Shown: positions 7,734 through 17,412 of the stretch, piece by piece
Layout of the letters: the number at the start of each line of letters is the position of its first letter
Numbering within the stretch: the stretch's first letter is position 1
The notes under the pieces: generated by a model
Seen by the model: the letters and a program-made list of their open reading frames with translations, nothing else
Databases searched by the model: none
What the model was told of the DNA's origin: nothing
Assembly: GCA_017479385.1 (NCBI GenBank)
Contig: JAFVCE010000015.1
Span: forward strand, 1 to 64,000
Direction: 5' to 3'
Source of the DNA: Bacteroidales bacterium
GTDB taxonomy: Bacteria; Bacteroidota; Bacteroidia; Bacteroidales; P3
DNA: 64,000 bases
Translations under genes and position numbers: made by a program

Positions 7734-10589
7734 TCATGCTTTCTTTGGGTGGCAGGCTTGTAGTTCTTCGTTCAAGTAGCGACCTGTGTAGTTGTCGGCT
7801 TGTTTGGCAAGCTGTTCGGGTGTGCCTGCAAACACTATTTCGCCACCAGCTCGGCCACCGTCGGGACCGAGGTCGATTATCCAGTCGGCCACTTTTATCA
7901 CGTCCATGTTGTGCTCAATTATGAGCACTGAGTTGCCCTTGTCGACAAGGCGTTGCAGCACATCGATAAGCACGCGGATGTCTTCAAAGTGCAAACCTGT
8001 GGTGGGCTCGTCGAGTATGTAGAGGGTGTTGCCGGTGTCGGTTCGAGCCAACTCGGCAGCAAGTTTGATGCGCTGCGCTTCGCCCCCGCTCAGTGTGGTG
8101 CTTTGTTGGCCAAGTGTCAAGTAGCCCAACCCCACTTCGAGCAAGGTGTTTAGCTTGCGATGTATTTTGGGCATGGCCGAGAAAAACTCGGTTGCTTCGG
8201 CTATGGTCATATTCAGCACATCGGCTATCGACTTGCCTTTATAGCGTATTTCCAGTGTTTCGCGGTTGTAGCGTTTGCCATTGCACACCTCGCACGTTAC
8301 GTATACATCGGGTAGGAAGTTCATCTCGATGGTGCGTAGCCCAGCCCCTTTACAATGTTCGCATCGTCCGCCGCCCACGTTGAAAGAGAAACGTCCCGAT
8401 TTGTAGCCACGGATGCGTGCCGAGGGCAGTTCGGCAAAGAGGCGACGTATGTCGTCGAATACGCCGACGTATGTGGCAGGATTGCTGCGTGGTGTGCGTC
8501 CAATGGGGCTTTGGTCTATCTGTATCACTTTGTCGATTTGGTCAATGCCCTGAATTTTGTCGTAAGGTAAGGACGACTGCAACGAGCGATAGAAATGCTG
8601 CGAAAGTATAGGTAGCAGAGTGTCGTTGACCAGACTACTTTTGCCGCTGCCAGATACACCGGTCATACACACCAGTAAGCCTAACGGTAGGTCGAGCGTA
8701 ACACCCTTAAGATTGTTGCCGCGTGCCCCCTCCAACACAAGATGCTTGCGCCCTTTGATGGTGCGACGTTTGGGTAGGGCAATGTCTTTTGTGCGACTCA
8801 GATAGTCGAGCGTCAAACTTGGAGTGTTGGAATTATTGTGCATGGCCATTTGTTGTGGTGTGCCTGCAAAGAGCACTTTCCCACCATGTACACCTGCCCC
8901 AGGCCCGATGTCAACCAAGTAGTCGGCGGCAAGCATCATGTCGCGGTCGTGTTTCACCACGATGATACTGTTGCCCATGTCGCGCAGTTGCTGTAAGGAA
9001 TCTATAAGGCGTCGATTGTCGCGTTGATGCAGTCCGATAGATGGCTCATCGAGGATATATAAAACGTTGACCAGTTGCGACCCTATCTGTGTGGCAAGGC
9101 GTATGCGTTGTGCCTCACCACCCGACAACGACCGAGCACTGCGGTTCATTGAAAGGTAACCTACTCCTACGTTGATCAGAAAATCGAGTCGTTTCAGTAT
9201 CTCGTTAAGCACATCGTGAGCCACCGTTGCGTCGCGATGGTCGAGTTGCGATTCGAGGTGTTGCAGCCATTGGTTAAGCTCGATGAGGTCCATGCTGGCC
9301 AGTTGTCCTATGTTTTTGTCGAGCAGACGGAATGCTAACGACTCGGGTTTGAGCCTTGTGCCATGACATTGTGGGCATTCAACGGTATTCATAAAGCTTG
9401 CTGCCCAGCGTTGCAAGGCAGGCGAACTCTCCTCCGAAGCCATATTGGCAATGTGGGTAACGATACCTTGAAACTCGCCAAGAAAGCCCGGGTCGTCAGG
9501 GTCTTCTATACTGGTGAAGTGGTTGCTGCCATAGAGTATGGCATTCATGGCCTCGTCGGTGAGCGATTCTATTGGGTCGTCGAGGGTGAAACCATAGTGT
9601 CGCCCCATGAGTTCTATCTTCCTATAAATATAGTTGTTTGGAGAATATTTGCCCAACACTTCTATACCCCCCTCTTTTATGCTGCGTTTGGAATTGGGAA
9701 TGAGCTTCTGCATGTCGATTTTAGCCACTTCGCCCAAACCATTACAATGGGGGCATGCACCGTAGGGCGAGTTGAAAGAGAAGGTGTTGGGTTCGGGCTC
9801 GGGAAAGGATGTGCCGGTGTCGGGATCCATGAGCATGCGGCTAAAGTAGCGTATGTTTTGGCCTTCGGTTGCGTCGTTATCTAAAATCATCAGCACTCCT
9901 TTACCTTGACGGAACGCAGTTTGCACTGCCGTGCGCAATCGCGAGGTGTTGGAGGTGCCACGCAAACGGTCAATAACAAGTTCAATATCGTGGGTTCGAT
10001 AGCGGTCTACTTGCATGCGATAGGTTAGTTCGCGTATTTCTCCGTCGACCCTTACACGCAGAAAACCACGCTTTGCCACCTGCTCGAAAAGCTCGCGGTA
10101 GTGCCCTTTGCGCCCTTTAACCAGTGGCGCAAGTATGGTTATGTCGGTGGAAGCATAGTCGGTGGTGATTATATCGAGAATCTTATCTTCGCTATATTTC
10201 ACCATGGGTTTGCCTGTGGTGGGAGAATAAGCTTTAGATGCTCTGGCAAAAAGCAGACGCAGAAAGTCGTAGGTGTCGGTGATAGTCCCCACCGTTGAGC
10301 GAGGATTGTTGTTGGTGCTCTTTTGCTCTATAGAGATTACTGGGCTTAACCCTTCTATAAGGTCTACGTTAGGGCGTTCCATGCTGCCAACAAAGCGGCG
10401 AGCATAGGCGGAGAAGGTATCCATATAGCGACGTTGCCCTTCGGCATAAATGGTGTCAAAGGCGAGGCTTGACTTCCCACTACCACTCAATCCTGTAAAC
10501 ACAACCAGCTTGTTGCGAGGTATTTCTATGTCTATGTTTTGCAAGTTGTGCTCTCTTGCACCCAGTATTGTTATCTTGTTGTCGTCCAT
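7734..10589 (-). CDS. uvrA: Excinuclease ABC subunit A
   Basis: 951 residues, full length. UvrA recognises DNA damage and loads UvrB in nucleotide excision repair. Both ATPase modules are complete: Walker A GLSGSGKSS near residue 34 and GVSGSGKSS in the second half, and signature motifs SLSGGEAQRIRLA and TLSGGEAQRIKLA. The zinc-module cysteines are present (ACPHC, ECPQC, RCEHC, TCEVC). The C terminus is short after GGEIVFAGTPEQL, as is usual in Bacteroidota. It is the last gene of the bamD-omega-coaBC-transglycosylase run, 41 bp behind the transglycosylase. Confidence 0.98.
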   Translation of the reverse strand: MDDNKITILGAREHNLQNIDIEIPRNKLVVFTGLSGSGKSSLAFDTIYAEGQRRYMDTFSAYARRFVGSMERPNVDLIEGLSPVISIEQKSTNNNPRSTVGTITDTYDFLRLLFARASKAYSPTTGKPMVKYSEDKILDIITTDYASTDITILAPLVKGRKGHYRELFEQVAKRGFLRVRVDGEIRELTYRMQVDRYRTHDIELVIDRLRGTSNTSRLRTAVQTAFRQGKGVLMILDNDATEGQNIRYFSRMLMDPDTGTSFPEPEPNTFSFNSPYGACPHCNGLGEVAKIDMQKLIPNSKRSIKEGGIEVLGKYSPNNYIYRKIELMGRHYGFTLDDPIESLTDEAMNAILYGSNHFTSIEDPDDPGFLGEFQGIVTHIANMASEESSPALQRWAASFMNTVECPQCHGTRLKPESLAFRLLDKNIGQLASMDLIELNQWLQHLESQLDHRDATVAHDVLNEILKRLDFLINVGVGYLSMNRSARSLSGGEAQRIRLATQIGSQLVNVLYILDEPSIGLHQRDNRRLIDSLQQLRDMGNSIIVVKHDRDMMLAADYLVDIGPGAGVHGGKVLFAGTPQQMAMHNNSNTPSLTLDYLSRTKDIALPKRRTIKGRKHLVLEGARGNNLKGVTLDLPLGLLVCMTGVSGSGKSSLVNDTLLPILSQHFYRSLQSSLPYDKIQGIDQIDKVIQIDQSPIGRTPRSNPATYVGVFDDIRRLFAELPSARIRGYKSGRFSFNVGGGRCEHCKGAGLRTIEMNFLPDVYVTCEVCNGKRYNRETLEIRYKGKSIADVLNMTIAEATEFFSAMPKIHRKLNTLLEVGLGYLTLGQQSTTLSGGEAQRIKLAAELARTDTGNTLYILDEPTTGLHFEDIRVLIDVLQRLVDKGNSVLIIEHNMDVIKVADWIIDLGPDGGRAGGEIVFAGTPEQLAKQADNYTGRYLNEELQACHPKKA

Positions 10590-10630
10590 AAAGTGTGATG
10601 GTGGTGTGGAAAAGATGTGGTTTAATGTTG

Positions 10631-11605
10631 TTAGAGGCTCTCAATGAGGGTGGTGTCTCGACGGCCATGAGTTATTGTGTTGTATTCGGTGCCTTTAGTG
10701 ATGGGCACTTTTACTTTGTAGGTCTTACCGTCTTTGTTTTTCAATGTGTCGGTAGTTATCCAAGGATTCAATGTGCGAAGCATCTTGTAGGAGGTGTTAT
10801 TTTGTTTGGCAAAGCGAACGAGGTCGATGTTATGTCCATTCAATGTTACCTCTTTGAATGGCACTTCTGGGTAGGTGTCGCAAACACGCACGTGGTAACC
10901 ATAGTCTTGCGGATGCTGCAAAATCAGTTTTATTGCCAAGATGCGATACACATAGCGTTGAGTTTCTTGGTTGAGTAGTAGGTCGTAGTAGCTTTTTTCT
11001 TCCTGCTTTTCAAGGCGGCGTTTTAGTCCGTTCTCTCCACAATTATAGGCGGCGGCAGCCTCTGTCCAGCCTCCGAATTGGTGCTTGAGCGATTTTAGGT
11101 AGGCGCATGCTGCTCGGGTCGACTGTTCAAGGTCGTTGCGCATATCTACCTCGGCCGTTATCTCCAGCCCGTATCTTTGGCCTGTGGTTTTCATGAATTG
11201 CCAGTAACCTGATGCTCCTGCAGGCGATGTAACAGTTTGTAGCCCACTCTCAATAACGCAAAGGTATTTGAAATCGTCGGGTATGCCCTCCTCTTTCAAT
11301 ATCTTTTCAATGGTGGGAAAGAAGCGTGAGGCGCGCTTTATAATGAAGAGTGTGTTTGATTGCCAGTACATGTTGCTTACAAGTTCGCGGTCGAGACTTT
11401 CGCGAACGTAGTATATGTTGAGAGGAACTCGCTCGCCAGCAAAGGTTAGTGTGTCGGGTATGGTGGGGGCATAGACACGATAGTCGTTACGAATGGCTTG
11501 GCGGTGGATCTCTTCGTTGTGGCTGTTGCGAGTTGAGAATATAAAGGCTTCTCCGACTAATGCCAAAGAAGCCAGTATAAGTGCAGCCAATGCTGTTTTT
11601 TTCAT
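10631..11605 (-). CDS. Lytic transglycosylase (SLT domain)
   Basis: 324 residues. An N-terminal hydrophobic signal (MKKTALAALILASLALVG) sends it to the periplasm. The SLT domain has the catalytic Glu in CVIESGLQ, then SPAGASGYWQFM and AAAAYNCGENG, all typical of MltD-like enzymes that cleave the MurNAc-GlcNAc bond of peptidoglycan. The last 70 residues resemble a single degenerate LysM repeat, fewer than in E. coli MltD. The start codon overlaps the coaBC stop by 4 bp, so the two are translationally coupled. Confidence 0.92.
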   Translation of the reverse strand: MKKTALAALILASLALVGEAFIFSTRNSHNEEIHRQAIRNDYRVYAPTIPDTLTFAGERVPLNIYYVRESLDRELVSNMYWQSNTLFIIKRASRFFPTIEKILKEEGIPDDFKYLCVIESGLQTVTSPAGASGYWQFMKTTGQRYGLEITAEVDMRNDLEQSTRAACAYLKSLKHQFGGWTEAAAAYNCGENGLKRRLEKQEEKSYYDLLLNQETQRYVYRILAIKLILQHPQDYGYHVRVCDTYPEVPFKEVTLNGHNIDLVRFAKQNNTSYKMLRTLNPWITTDTLKNKDGKTYKVKVPITKGTEYNTITHGRRDTTLIESL

Positions 11606-12774
11606 ACTATGGAGTTGACTATTTTGCGGGCGGTTTGCAGTTTGTTCATCAGTGGAAGCGCGGTCTCCGTGCCGTTGCGACTGATTATTGTAACCTTGTT
11701 TGTGTCGGTCTGAAAACCCGCACCACTGTCGCGGAGCGAGTTCATGATTATGAAGTCAAGGTTTTTCCGCTGTAATTTTTGCTTTGCATTGTCGAGTTCG
11801 TGGTCGGTTTCGAGCGCAAAGCCAACAAGGGTTTGTTGTGTTTTTTTTGTAGCTCCGAGGTGAGCCAGTATGTCGGGATTGGGGGTTAGTTGCAACGACA
11901 TGCCTTGTCCGCCCTGTTTCTTTATCTTGTTTGTTTGACAGGTTTCTGGACGATAGTCGGCCACCGCTGCGGCCAATATTGCTCCATTACAGTTTGGGAA
12001 AATGGATATGGCTGCGTCAAACATTTGTGTGGCCGACTCAACATCGGTGCGATGTATGTTTGCACATGGAGTTGCAAGGTGGGTTGGACCTGCTATCAAC
12101 TCCACCTGTGCACCCTGTTCGGCTAAGGCTTGAGCCAAAGCAAATCCCATTTTGCCCGATGAGAAATTGCCAATGAAACGCACAGGATCGATGCGCTCGT
12201 AGGTTGGTCCTGCTGTAACAAGCCACATCTGTCCTTGCAAGGGGCGAGCTGTGTCTGCAAGTATTGCCGACACGATGAGGTCGGGATCGGCCATACGTCC
12301 GTCGCCGTTTGCCCCACATGCCAACGCTCCGTTGCCTGGACCAATAATTGTGGCTCCCCATTCACGTAAGGAGGCCACATTGCGTTGCACGGCAGGGTGG
12401 TGCCACATATCGGTGTTCATGGCTGGAGCAAGGTAGAGTTTGCTTGGGTGGGTGGCAGCAATGAGGGTTGACAGAGCATCATCGGCTATGCCCGAGGCTG
12501 CTTTGGCCAGGATGTCGGCTGTGGCTGGTGCCACGAGCAGCATGTCTGCCCAGTCTTTTATTGATATGTGCTCGGTGGCGTGGGCATTACCCTCAAAGAG
12601 GTCGGAATAAAGTGGGTGGCTGCTGACAGTTTCAAGGGTGGCACGAGTAACGAACTGCAGGGCCGATTGCGTTACGGCACAACGCACACTATGCCCCTGC
12701 TTTACGAGCATACGCACCATCTCGGGCGTTTTATAGGCGGCAATGCCTCCGCTGGCACCAACCACTATGTTCAT
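11602..12774 (-). CDS. coaBC: CoaBC, pantothenate-to-CoA bifunctional enzyme
   Basis: 390 residues. The N-terminal CoaC domain (residues 1-175) decarboxylates phosphopantothenoylcysteine. It shows the FMN-binding GASGGIAAYK, the His in TEHISI, PAMNTDMW and the active-site ACGANGDGRM. The C-terminal CoaB domain joins phosphopantothenate to cysteine and has WLVTAGPTYERIDPVR, NFSSGKMG and AAVADYRP. Together they carry out two successive steps of coenzyme A synthesis. The gene starts 4 bp after the omega subunit gene and overlaps the transglycosylase by 4 bp. Confidence 0.97.
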   Translation of the reverse strand: MNIVVGASGGIAAYKTPEMVRMLVKQGHSVRCAVTQSALQFVTRATLETVSSHPLYSDLFEGNAHATEHISIKDWADMLLVAPATADILAKAASGIADDALSTLIAATHPSKLYLAPAMNTDMWHHPAVQRNVASLREWGATIIGPGNGALACGANGDGRMADPDLIVSAILADTARPLQGQMWLVTAGPTYERIDPVRFIGNFSSGKMGFALAQALAEQGAQVELIAGPTHLATPCANIHRTDVESATQMFDAAISIFPNCNGAILAAAVADYRPETCQTNKIKKQGGQGMSLQLTPNPDILAHLGATKKTQQTLVGFALETDHELDNAKQKLQRKNLDFIIMNSLRDSGAGFQTDTNKVTIISRNGTETALPLMNKLQTARKIVNSIV

Positions 12775-12778
12775 GGCT

Positions 12779-13150
12779 TTACATCTCTTTTATTATCTCG
12801 TCTTCGAGCACTTCAAGACGCTTTTGCTGTTGATTTTCTTTGGAGGGGTTGCGATAGTAGATGTCGCCCTCAAGATATTCCTCTGTGGCTTCAATGGTGG
12901 GCTTGGGTTGACGCTCATAGCGACGCACTATTTCTACCTGTTCACGGTTCTCATACATGTCGTCAAACATGTCGTTGCTGCTTTTGAAAGCGTCTATTTT
13001 GTTGTGCAACTCTTTTTTCTCTTCGGCGGCTATTTGGTTGGCACGCTTGGTGAGCATGGCTACGGTTTCGTAGATGTTGCCTGTCAGTTGGTCAAAATCG
13101 GCGGTGTTGCGGGTTACGGTTGTGCTTGCTTGTTTCTTTTTTTCTTCCAT
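12779..13150 (-). CDS. rpoZ: RNA polymerase omega subunit, Bacteroidota type
   Basis: 123 residues. The core TGNIYETVAMLTKRANQIA matches the omega/Rpb6 fold helix that clamps the beta-prime subunit. The extension ENREQVEIVRRYERQPKPTIEATEEYL followed by IYYRNP is the hallmark of the divergent Bacteroidota omega-like protein. The last 20 residues are charged and probably disordered. It sits between bamD and coaBC, an arrangement commonly conserved in Bacteroidales. Confidence 0.88.
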   Translation of the reverse strand: MEEKKKQASTTVTRNTADFDQLTGNIYETVAMLTKRANQIAAEEKKELHNKIDAFKSSNDMFDDMYENREQVEIVRRYERQPKPTIEATEEYLEGDIYYRNPSKENQQQKRLEVLEDEIIKEM

Positions 13151-13191
13151 ATTGTGAATGTGCTTTTGTGCTTTTAATAAAGGGTTGAAGA

Positions 13192-14001
13192 TTATTTGCC
13201 CTGCTCGGTTTCGGCCATTAGGGCACGCGTGTCGGTATAGATGCGCTGTGCTTGCGCCAAATGCTTCGACTGTGTGAAACTGCTACTGAAGCGGTCGAAG
13301 TCGTTTACTACCTGTTGCAATCGTTCGTATTTTTTGTCCTCACGACTGTTTTTGGCATATAAGAAGCCCGAGTGGAGCATGTAGAACATGGCATCTTCGC
13401 GCATTGGGGCATCGGGATAGAGGTTGATGAACGTTTTAAGCGACTCGTAGGCTGCGTGATACTCCTCAATGAAGTAGTAGCCGTAGGCAATTTCATAGTC
13501 CTTTCGCATCAGTTTCTCGCGCATCTCGTCAATATATCTGTTCACTTCGGCCATGCGCACACTGGATGGCCAGCGCTCGGCAAACTGCTCAAATTCGCCA
13601 ATGGCTTCTTTGGTCAAGGTTTGGTCAAGGCTGTAAGAGGGCGACTCAAGGTATTTGCAGTAGGCCGACATAAAGGCCGCCTCTTCAACGTGGTCGCTAT
13701 AGGGGAATTGGCGTGCAAAGCGTTTGAACTGATGGGCAGCTGAAAAGTAGTCTTTCTCCTTGAGCAAAGCCTGTGCGTAGTACCAGTTTATGTTCTCGGA
13801 GTGCTGCTTGTCGCGATAGTGAAGCGTTAGGTTTTCAAACAACTGAATGGCTTTGGAAAAACTATTGTCCTCATAGTATTTCATTGCGGCGTTGTATTTT
13901 GCCTCATAGTCGTTGCTTTTCAGCAACTTCTCATACCCGTTGCAACCCACTAACATTATGCAGGTTGCAATTGTTGCCAATGCTTTTTTTGCCAAATTCA
14001 T
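13192..14001 (-). CDS. bamD: Outer-membrane assembly lipoprotein BamD
   Basis: 269 residues from the ATG at 14001. The signal peptide ends in a lipobox (MLVGC), and the mature lipoprotein consists of TPR-like helix pairs (KYNAAMKYYEDNSFSKAIQL, WYYAQALLKEKDYFSAAHQF), as in BamD, which works with BamA to insert beta-barrel proteins. An in-frame ATG at 14019 exists, but the -7 box TATCTTTG at 14015-14008 overlaps that region, so the 14001 start is preferred. The box ends only 6 nt before this ATG, so the transcript would have almost no leader. It heads the run leading to uvrA. Confidence 0.92.
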   Translation of the reverse strand: MNLAKKALATIATCIMLVGCNGYEKLLKSNDYEAKYNAAMKYYEDNSFSKAIQLFENLTLHYRDKQHSENINWYYAQALLKEKDYFSAAHQFKRFARQFPYSDHVEEAAFMSAYCKYLESPSYSLDQTLTKEAIGEFEQFAERWPSSVRMAEVNRYIDEMREKLMRKDYEIAYGYYFIEEYHAAYESLKTFINLYPDAPMREDAMFYMLHSGFLYAKNSREDKKYERLQQVVNDFDRFSSSFTQSKHLAQAQRIYTDTRALMAETEQGK

Positions 14002-14007
14002 AGTGGG

Positions 14008-14015
14008 CAAAGATA
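14008..14015 (-). promoter_or_regulatory. bamD -7 box
   Basis: TATCTTTG on the minus strand, 6 nt before the bamD ATG. It fits TAnnTTTG exactly and fixes the choice of start codon. Confidence 0.6.
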
Positions 14016-14072
14016 GCATTTTTATTCTAAATGAGCATCATGTTTTTTGTGAAATGTGCCCACAAGGGGCAT

Positions 14073-14160
14073 ATCACCTTCCGATCAACTCCCTATCATC
14101 TCCTTATCAACTCCCTATCATCTCCTGCCGTTCTTCAGTCAAAGTGGGAGATGATAGGGT
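14073..14160. repeat. 11-bp modular palindrome, copy 2 (variant)
   Basis: Eight consecutive 11-bp modules. ATCAACTCCCT and ATCATCTCCTT/G alternate twice (14084-14127), followed in phase by CCGTTCTTCAG (14128). The arm CCCTATCATCTCC (14113-14125) is matched by GGAGATGATAGGG (14147-14159). It lies between the divergent bamD and guaA promoters. Apart from this element and the two promoter boxes, the 340-bp gap 14002-14341 shows nothing else. Confidence 0.85.
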
Positions 14161-14308
14161 GAAAATGGAGCGTTGGTTTGGGGTTGATTTTTTTGTTGTG
14201 GCGAGCAAGTGGTCGGCATAGTGCGATGCCGTGCCGTGGAAACGAGTTGACATTCACCGCTGTCGATGGTTGTGGGCAGAAAAAAGAGGTAGTTTGCAAA
14301 AAAAGATG

Positions 14309-14316
14309 TAAGTTTG
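14309..14316 (+). promoter_or_regulatory. guaA -7 box
   Basis: TAAGTTTG matches TAnnTTTG, 25 bp before the guaA ATG. A TTTG at 14293 is too close for a standard -33 element, so this is a moderate call. Confidence 0.5.
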
Positions 14317-14341
14317 CATCTTAAAACATAAGCGAAAACGC

Positions 14342-15868
14342 ATGGATACTATCATCATACTCGACTTTGGCTCGCAATATACGCAACTGATTGCACGCAA
14401 AGTAAGGGAACTCAATGTGTACTGCGAAATCCACCCCTTCAACAAGGTGCCCGTTCTGGGTGACGACGTGAAGGGGGTGATTTTTTCGGGCAGCCCATAT
14501 AGTTGTAATGCTGCCGACGCTCCGGTGCCTCCTATTGAGGGCATCAAAGGTCGTTTGCCACTGCTTGGAGTGTGCTATGGGGCGCAATATTTGGCCGAGT
14601 GGGGTGGCGGACGTGTGCAGAAGTCGCAAACGCGTGAATATGGCCGTGCTAACCTGCAATTCGTCGACAACGAGTGCCCACTGATGAAAGATGTGCCCAT
14701 GCAGTCGCAGGTGTGGATGAGCCACGGCGACACCATTGAGCAACTGCCTGATGGCTATCGCGTGATATGCTCTACGTCGTCTGTACGTAATGCAGGTTTC
14801 CAAGTAGAGGGCGAGCTGACGTTTGGCCTACAGTTCCATCCCGAAGTGCACCACTCGACCGACGGTATGACCCTGCTGCGCAACTTTGTGGTTGGCGTGT
14901 GTGGTTGCCGACAGGAGTGGACGCCTCAGTCGTTTATTGAGACCACCGTCGAGGCTTTGCGCCGTCAGGTGGGCAACGACAAGGTTGTGCTTGGGTTGAG
15001 CGGTGGTGTCGATAGCACGGTGGCTGCCATGTTGTTGCACCGCGCTGTGGGCAACCAGTTGCATTGCATTTTTGTCGACAATGGTTTGCTGCGTAAGAAC
15101 GAGTTTAACGATGTGCTCGAATCGTATAAAGATATGGGGCTGAATGTTAAAGGCGTTGATGCCAGTCAGCGCTTTTATGAGGTTCTGTCGGGCGTTACCG
15201 ACCCTGAACGCAAGCGCAAAGCCATTGGCAAGACCTTTGTGGAGGTGTTTGATGCCGAGGCAAAGACAATAGTTGATGCAAAATGGCTCGGTCAAGGTAC
15301 CATATATCCTGATGTCATTGAGTCGTCGTCGGTTAAAGGTCCCAGTCAGACGATAAAAAGTCACCACAACGTTGGAGGCTTGCCCGACTATATGAAACTT
15401 GGTCTTGTAGAGCCCTTGCGCAGTCTATTTAAGGACGAGGTGCGCCGTGTGGGTAGACAGTTGGGAATAAAAGACACGCTCATCGGTAGGCACCCATTCC
15501 CCGGACCAGGATTGGCAATACGCATATTGGGTGAGGTTACACCCGAAAAGGTCAGGGTGTTGCAAGAAGTTGACGACATATTTATCACGAGTTTGCGTAA
15601 ACACGGGCTCTACGATAAGGTGTGGCAGGCTGGAGCTGTGCTGTTGCCAATACAGAGTGTTGGCGTGATGGGCGATGAGCGCACCTACGAACGCGTTGTG
15701 GCTTTGCGGGCGGTGGAAAGTGTTGATGGTATGACAGCCGACTGGTGTCATCTGCCATACGACTTCCTTGCTCAAGTGTCGAACGACATCATTAACTGCG
15801 TAAAGGGTGTAAATCGAGTGTGTTACGACATCAGTTCGAAACCCCCTGCAACTATTGAGTGGGAGTAA
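14342..15868 (+). CDS. guaA: GMP synthase (glutamine-hydrolysing)
   Basis: 508 residues, full length. Converts XMP to GMP with ATP and glutamine. The class I amidotransferase domain (residues 1-190) has the nucleophile Cys in LLGVCYGAQ and the His/Glu pair in [10 protein letters not shown]. The ATP pyrophosphatase domain has the P-loop [14 protein letters not shown], and the C-terminal dimerisation domain ends PPATIEWE as in the family. The next gene's ATG follows 13 bp after the stop. Confidence 0.98.
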   Translation: MDTIIILDFGSQYTQLIARKVRELNVYCEIHPFNKVPVLGDDVKGVIFSGSPYSCNAADAPVPPIEGIKGRLPLLGVCYGAQYLAEWGGGRVQKSQTREYGRANLQFVDNECPLMKDVPMQSQVWMSHGDTIEQLPDGYRVICSTSSVRNAGFQVEGELTFGLQFHPEVHHSTDGMTLLRNFVVGVCGCRQEWTPQSFIETTVEALRRQVGNDKVVLGLSGGVDSTVAAMLLHRAVGNQLHCIFVDNGLLRKNEFNDVLESYKDMGLNVKGVDASQRFYEVLSGVTDPERKRKAIGKTFVEVFDAEAKTIVDAKWLGQGTIYPDVIESSSVKGPSQTIKSHHNVGGLPDYMKLGLVEPLRSLFKDEVRRVGRQLGIKDTLIGRHPFPGPGLAIRILGEVTPEKVRVLQEVDDIFITSLRKHGLYDKVWQAGAVLLPIQSVGVMGDERTYERVVALRAVESVDGMTADWCHLPYDFLAQVSNDIINCVKGVNRVCYDISSKPPATIEWE

Positions 15869-15881
15869 ACCGCTGTTGGTT

Positions 15882-17399
15882 ATGGTTTTATCCTCAACAT
15901 TGAAATCCTTACGATTGGGTGGCAAACATTGGCACAGATGTCTTGTTGTGCTAGTTGTGTCGTGTTTGACATGTTGCTTCTCTGTTGCAACGCATGCCCA
16001 GGCACCGGGTACAGCCCCTGTTACTGTGAGCAATCAAACTCAGATGATGCACGGCAAGAAATACTATGTGCACCTCGTAGAGAAGGGTCAAACGGTCTAC
16101 AGCATATCGCGTGCCTATAAGGTGAAGAGCTACGATGCGGTTACTCATGTCGACATACATTTCCTTCATCCTGGCGACACCGTGTGGTTGCCCTGTCGAG
16201 GCCAGTTTAGCGAGGCTGCTATTGAATTGCAACCACAGCAAAAAACGGCAAATGAACCGCAGACGACGCCCCCATCGGTTTTGCCAAAAGTGAAGCCCAT
16301 TGGGAAGAATATTCGTGTGTCGCTGCTCATGCCTCTGCATTTGAGGCAACTTGATAACATATCGACTTCGAAGTTTGATGTCGAACAGCGTGGTAAGAAG
16401 TCTTATCGCCAGTTCGAATTTATAGAATTTTACGAGGGCTTGGCAATGGCCATTGAAGAGTTGCAAAGCCAAGGCATCGGTGTGGTGCTCAACGTAACTG
16501 ATGTAGATATGGGCGAGGGGAGTACTGTGGAACAGGCTTTTGCTCTACACAATGCAACCGATGCCGACTTTGTGGTGGCGTTGCTGTTGCGCGACGATTT
16601 CACCCGTGCGGCAGCCATAGCACAGCAAAGCCAGGTGTATATTGTCAACCCCATGAGCACGCGTAGCGAGATATGTACCGACAATCCTTTTGTGGTTAAA
16701 ACACAGCCTTCGGTCAAGGCGCAACTTGAGGCCATTGTGGCCGACATAAAGGCCACGCTACCCGACCGTCATGTGTTTGTGGTTCATTCAGGCTCAAAGA
16801 ATGAGAAAGCCAATTTGGAAACTGTGCGTCAGTTGCTTGATGCCGATGGCACATTGAAATACACCATTCTTAACTGGAATCAAAGTGCCAAGTTGCCATC
16901 ATTGCTCAAAGTCAATCCTGGAGCAGCCTTTATCAGCATCTACGACCAGAAGAAGGACGACAACCGAGTTATGGCAGGTAATCTGCTCAATAGACTATCG
17001 GCCGAAAAAAACAACCCTCCTACGCTGTATACGCTTACCGATTGGACTGCCGATTTCAACGATATAGACCTTTCGCAGTTACAGCATCTCAACTATCACA
17101 CGTTTTACACTTCGTGGGATATGACTAATGAGCGTCATACCCTGTTTTTGCAGCATTTCCGCGAACGTTATAATTCCGAACCAACGTCCCCCTTGGCATC
17201 GGTGGCCTACGACCTTATGACATACATTTGTAAGGGGCTCCACAAACAGGGTGTAGAGTTCTGGAATAAGCCAACTATATCGGATGCCGACCTTATGCAG
17301 CCACTTGAACTACGTCGCACTAAGGCTGGACTTGAAAACGAAAAGGCTCGATTGTTCAAAATGAGTAAGTGGCGCATGGTACCCGTAGGCGGAAAATAA
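15882..17399 (+). CDS. LysM protein with periplasmic-binding fold
   Basis: 505 residues from the ATG at 15882 (a GTG at 15855 inside guaA is less likely). An N-terminal hydrophobic signal is followed by a LysM domain (YYVHLVEKGQTVYSISRAYKV), which should bind peptidoglycan. After a short linker, residues 140-490 look like a type 1 periplasmic-binding fold: IRVSLLMPLHLRQLD, then FIEFYEGLAMAIEELQSQGI, DFVVALLLRDDF and a C-terminal SVAYDLMTYI. LysM fused to this fold is seen in Bacteroidota, and the ligand is unknown. Co-directional with guaA and lpxC (13 bp gaps). Confidence 0.82.
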   Translation: MVLSSTLKSLRLGGKHWHRCLVVLVVSCLTCCFSVATHAQAPGTAPVTVSNQTQMMHGKKYYVHLVEKGQTVYSISRAYKVKSYDAVTHVDIHFLHPGDTVWLPCRGQFSEAAIELQPQQKTANEPQTTPPSVLPKVKPIGKNIRVSLLMPLHLRQLDNISTSKFDVEQRGKKSYRQFEFIEFYEGLAMAIEELQSQGIGVVLNVTDVDMGEGSTVEQAFALHNATDADFVVALLLRDDFTRAAAIAQQSQVYIVNPMSTRSEICTDNPFVVKTQPSVKAQLEAIVADIKATLPDRHVFVVHSGSKNEKANLETVRQLLDADGTLKYTILNWNQSAKLPSLLKVNPGAAFISIYDQKKDDNRVMAGNLLNRLSAEKNNPPTLYTLTDWTADFNDIDLSQLQHLNYHTFYTSWDMTNERHTLFLQHFRERYNSEPTSPLASVAYDLMTYICKGLHKQGVEFWNKPTISDADLMQPLELRRTKAGLENEKARLFKMSKWRMVPVGGK

Positions 17400-17412
17400 A
17401 CAAAGGAAATGT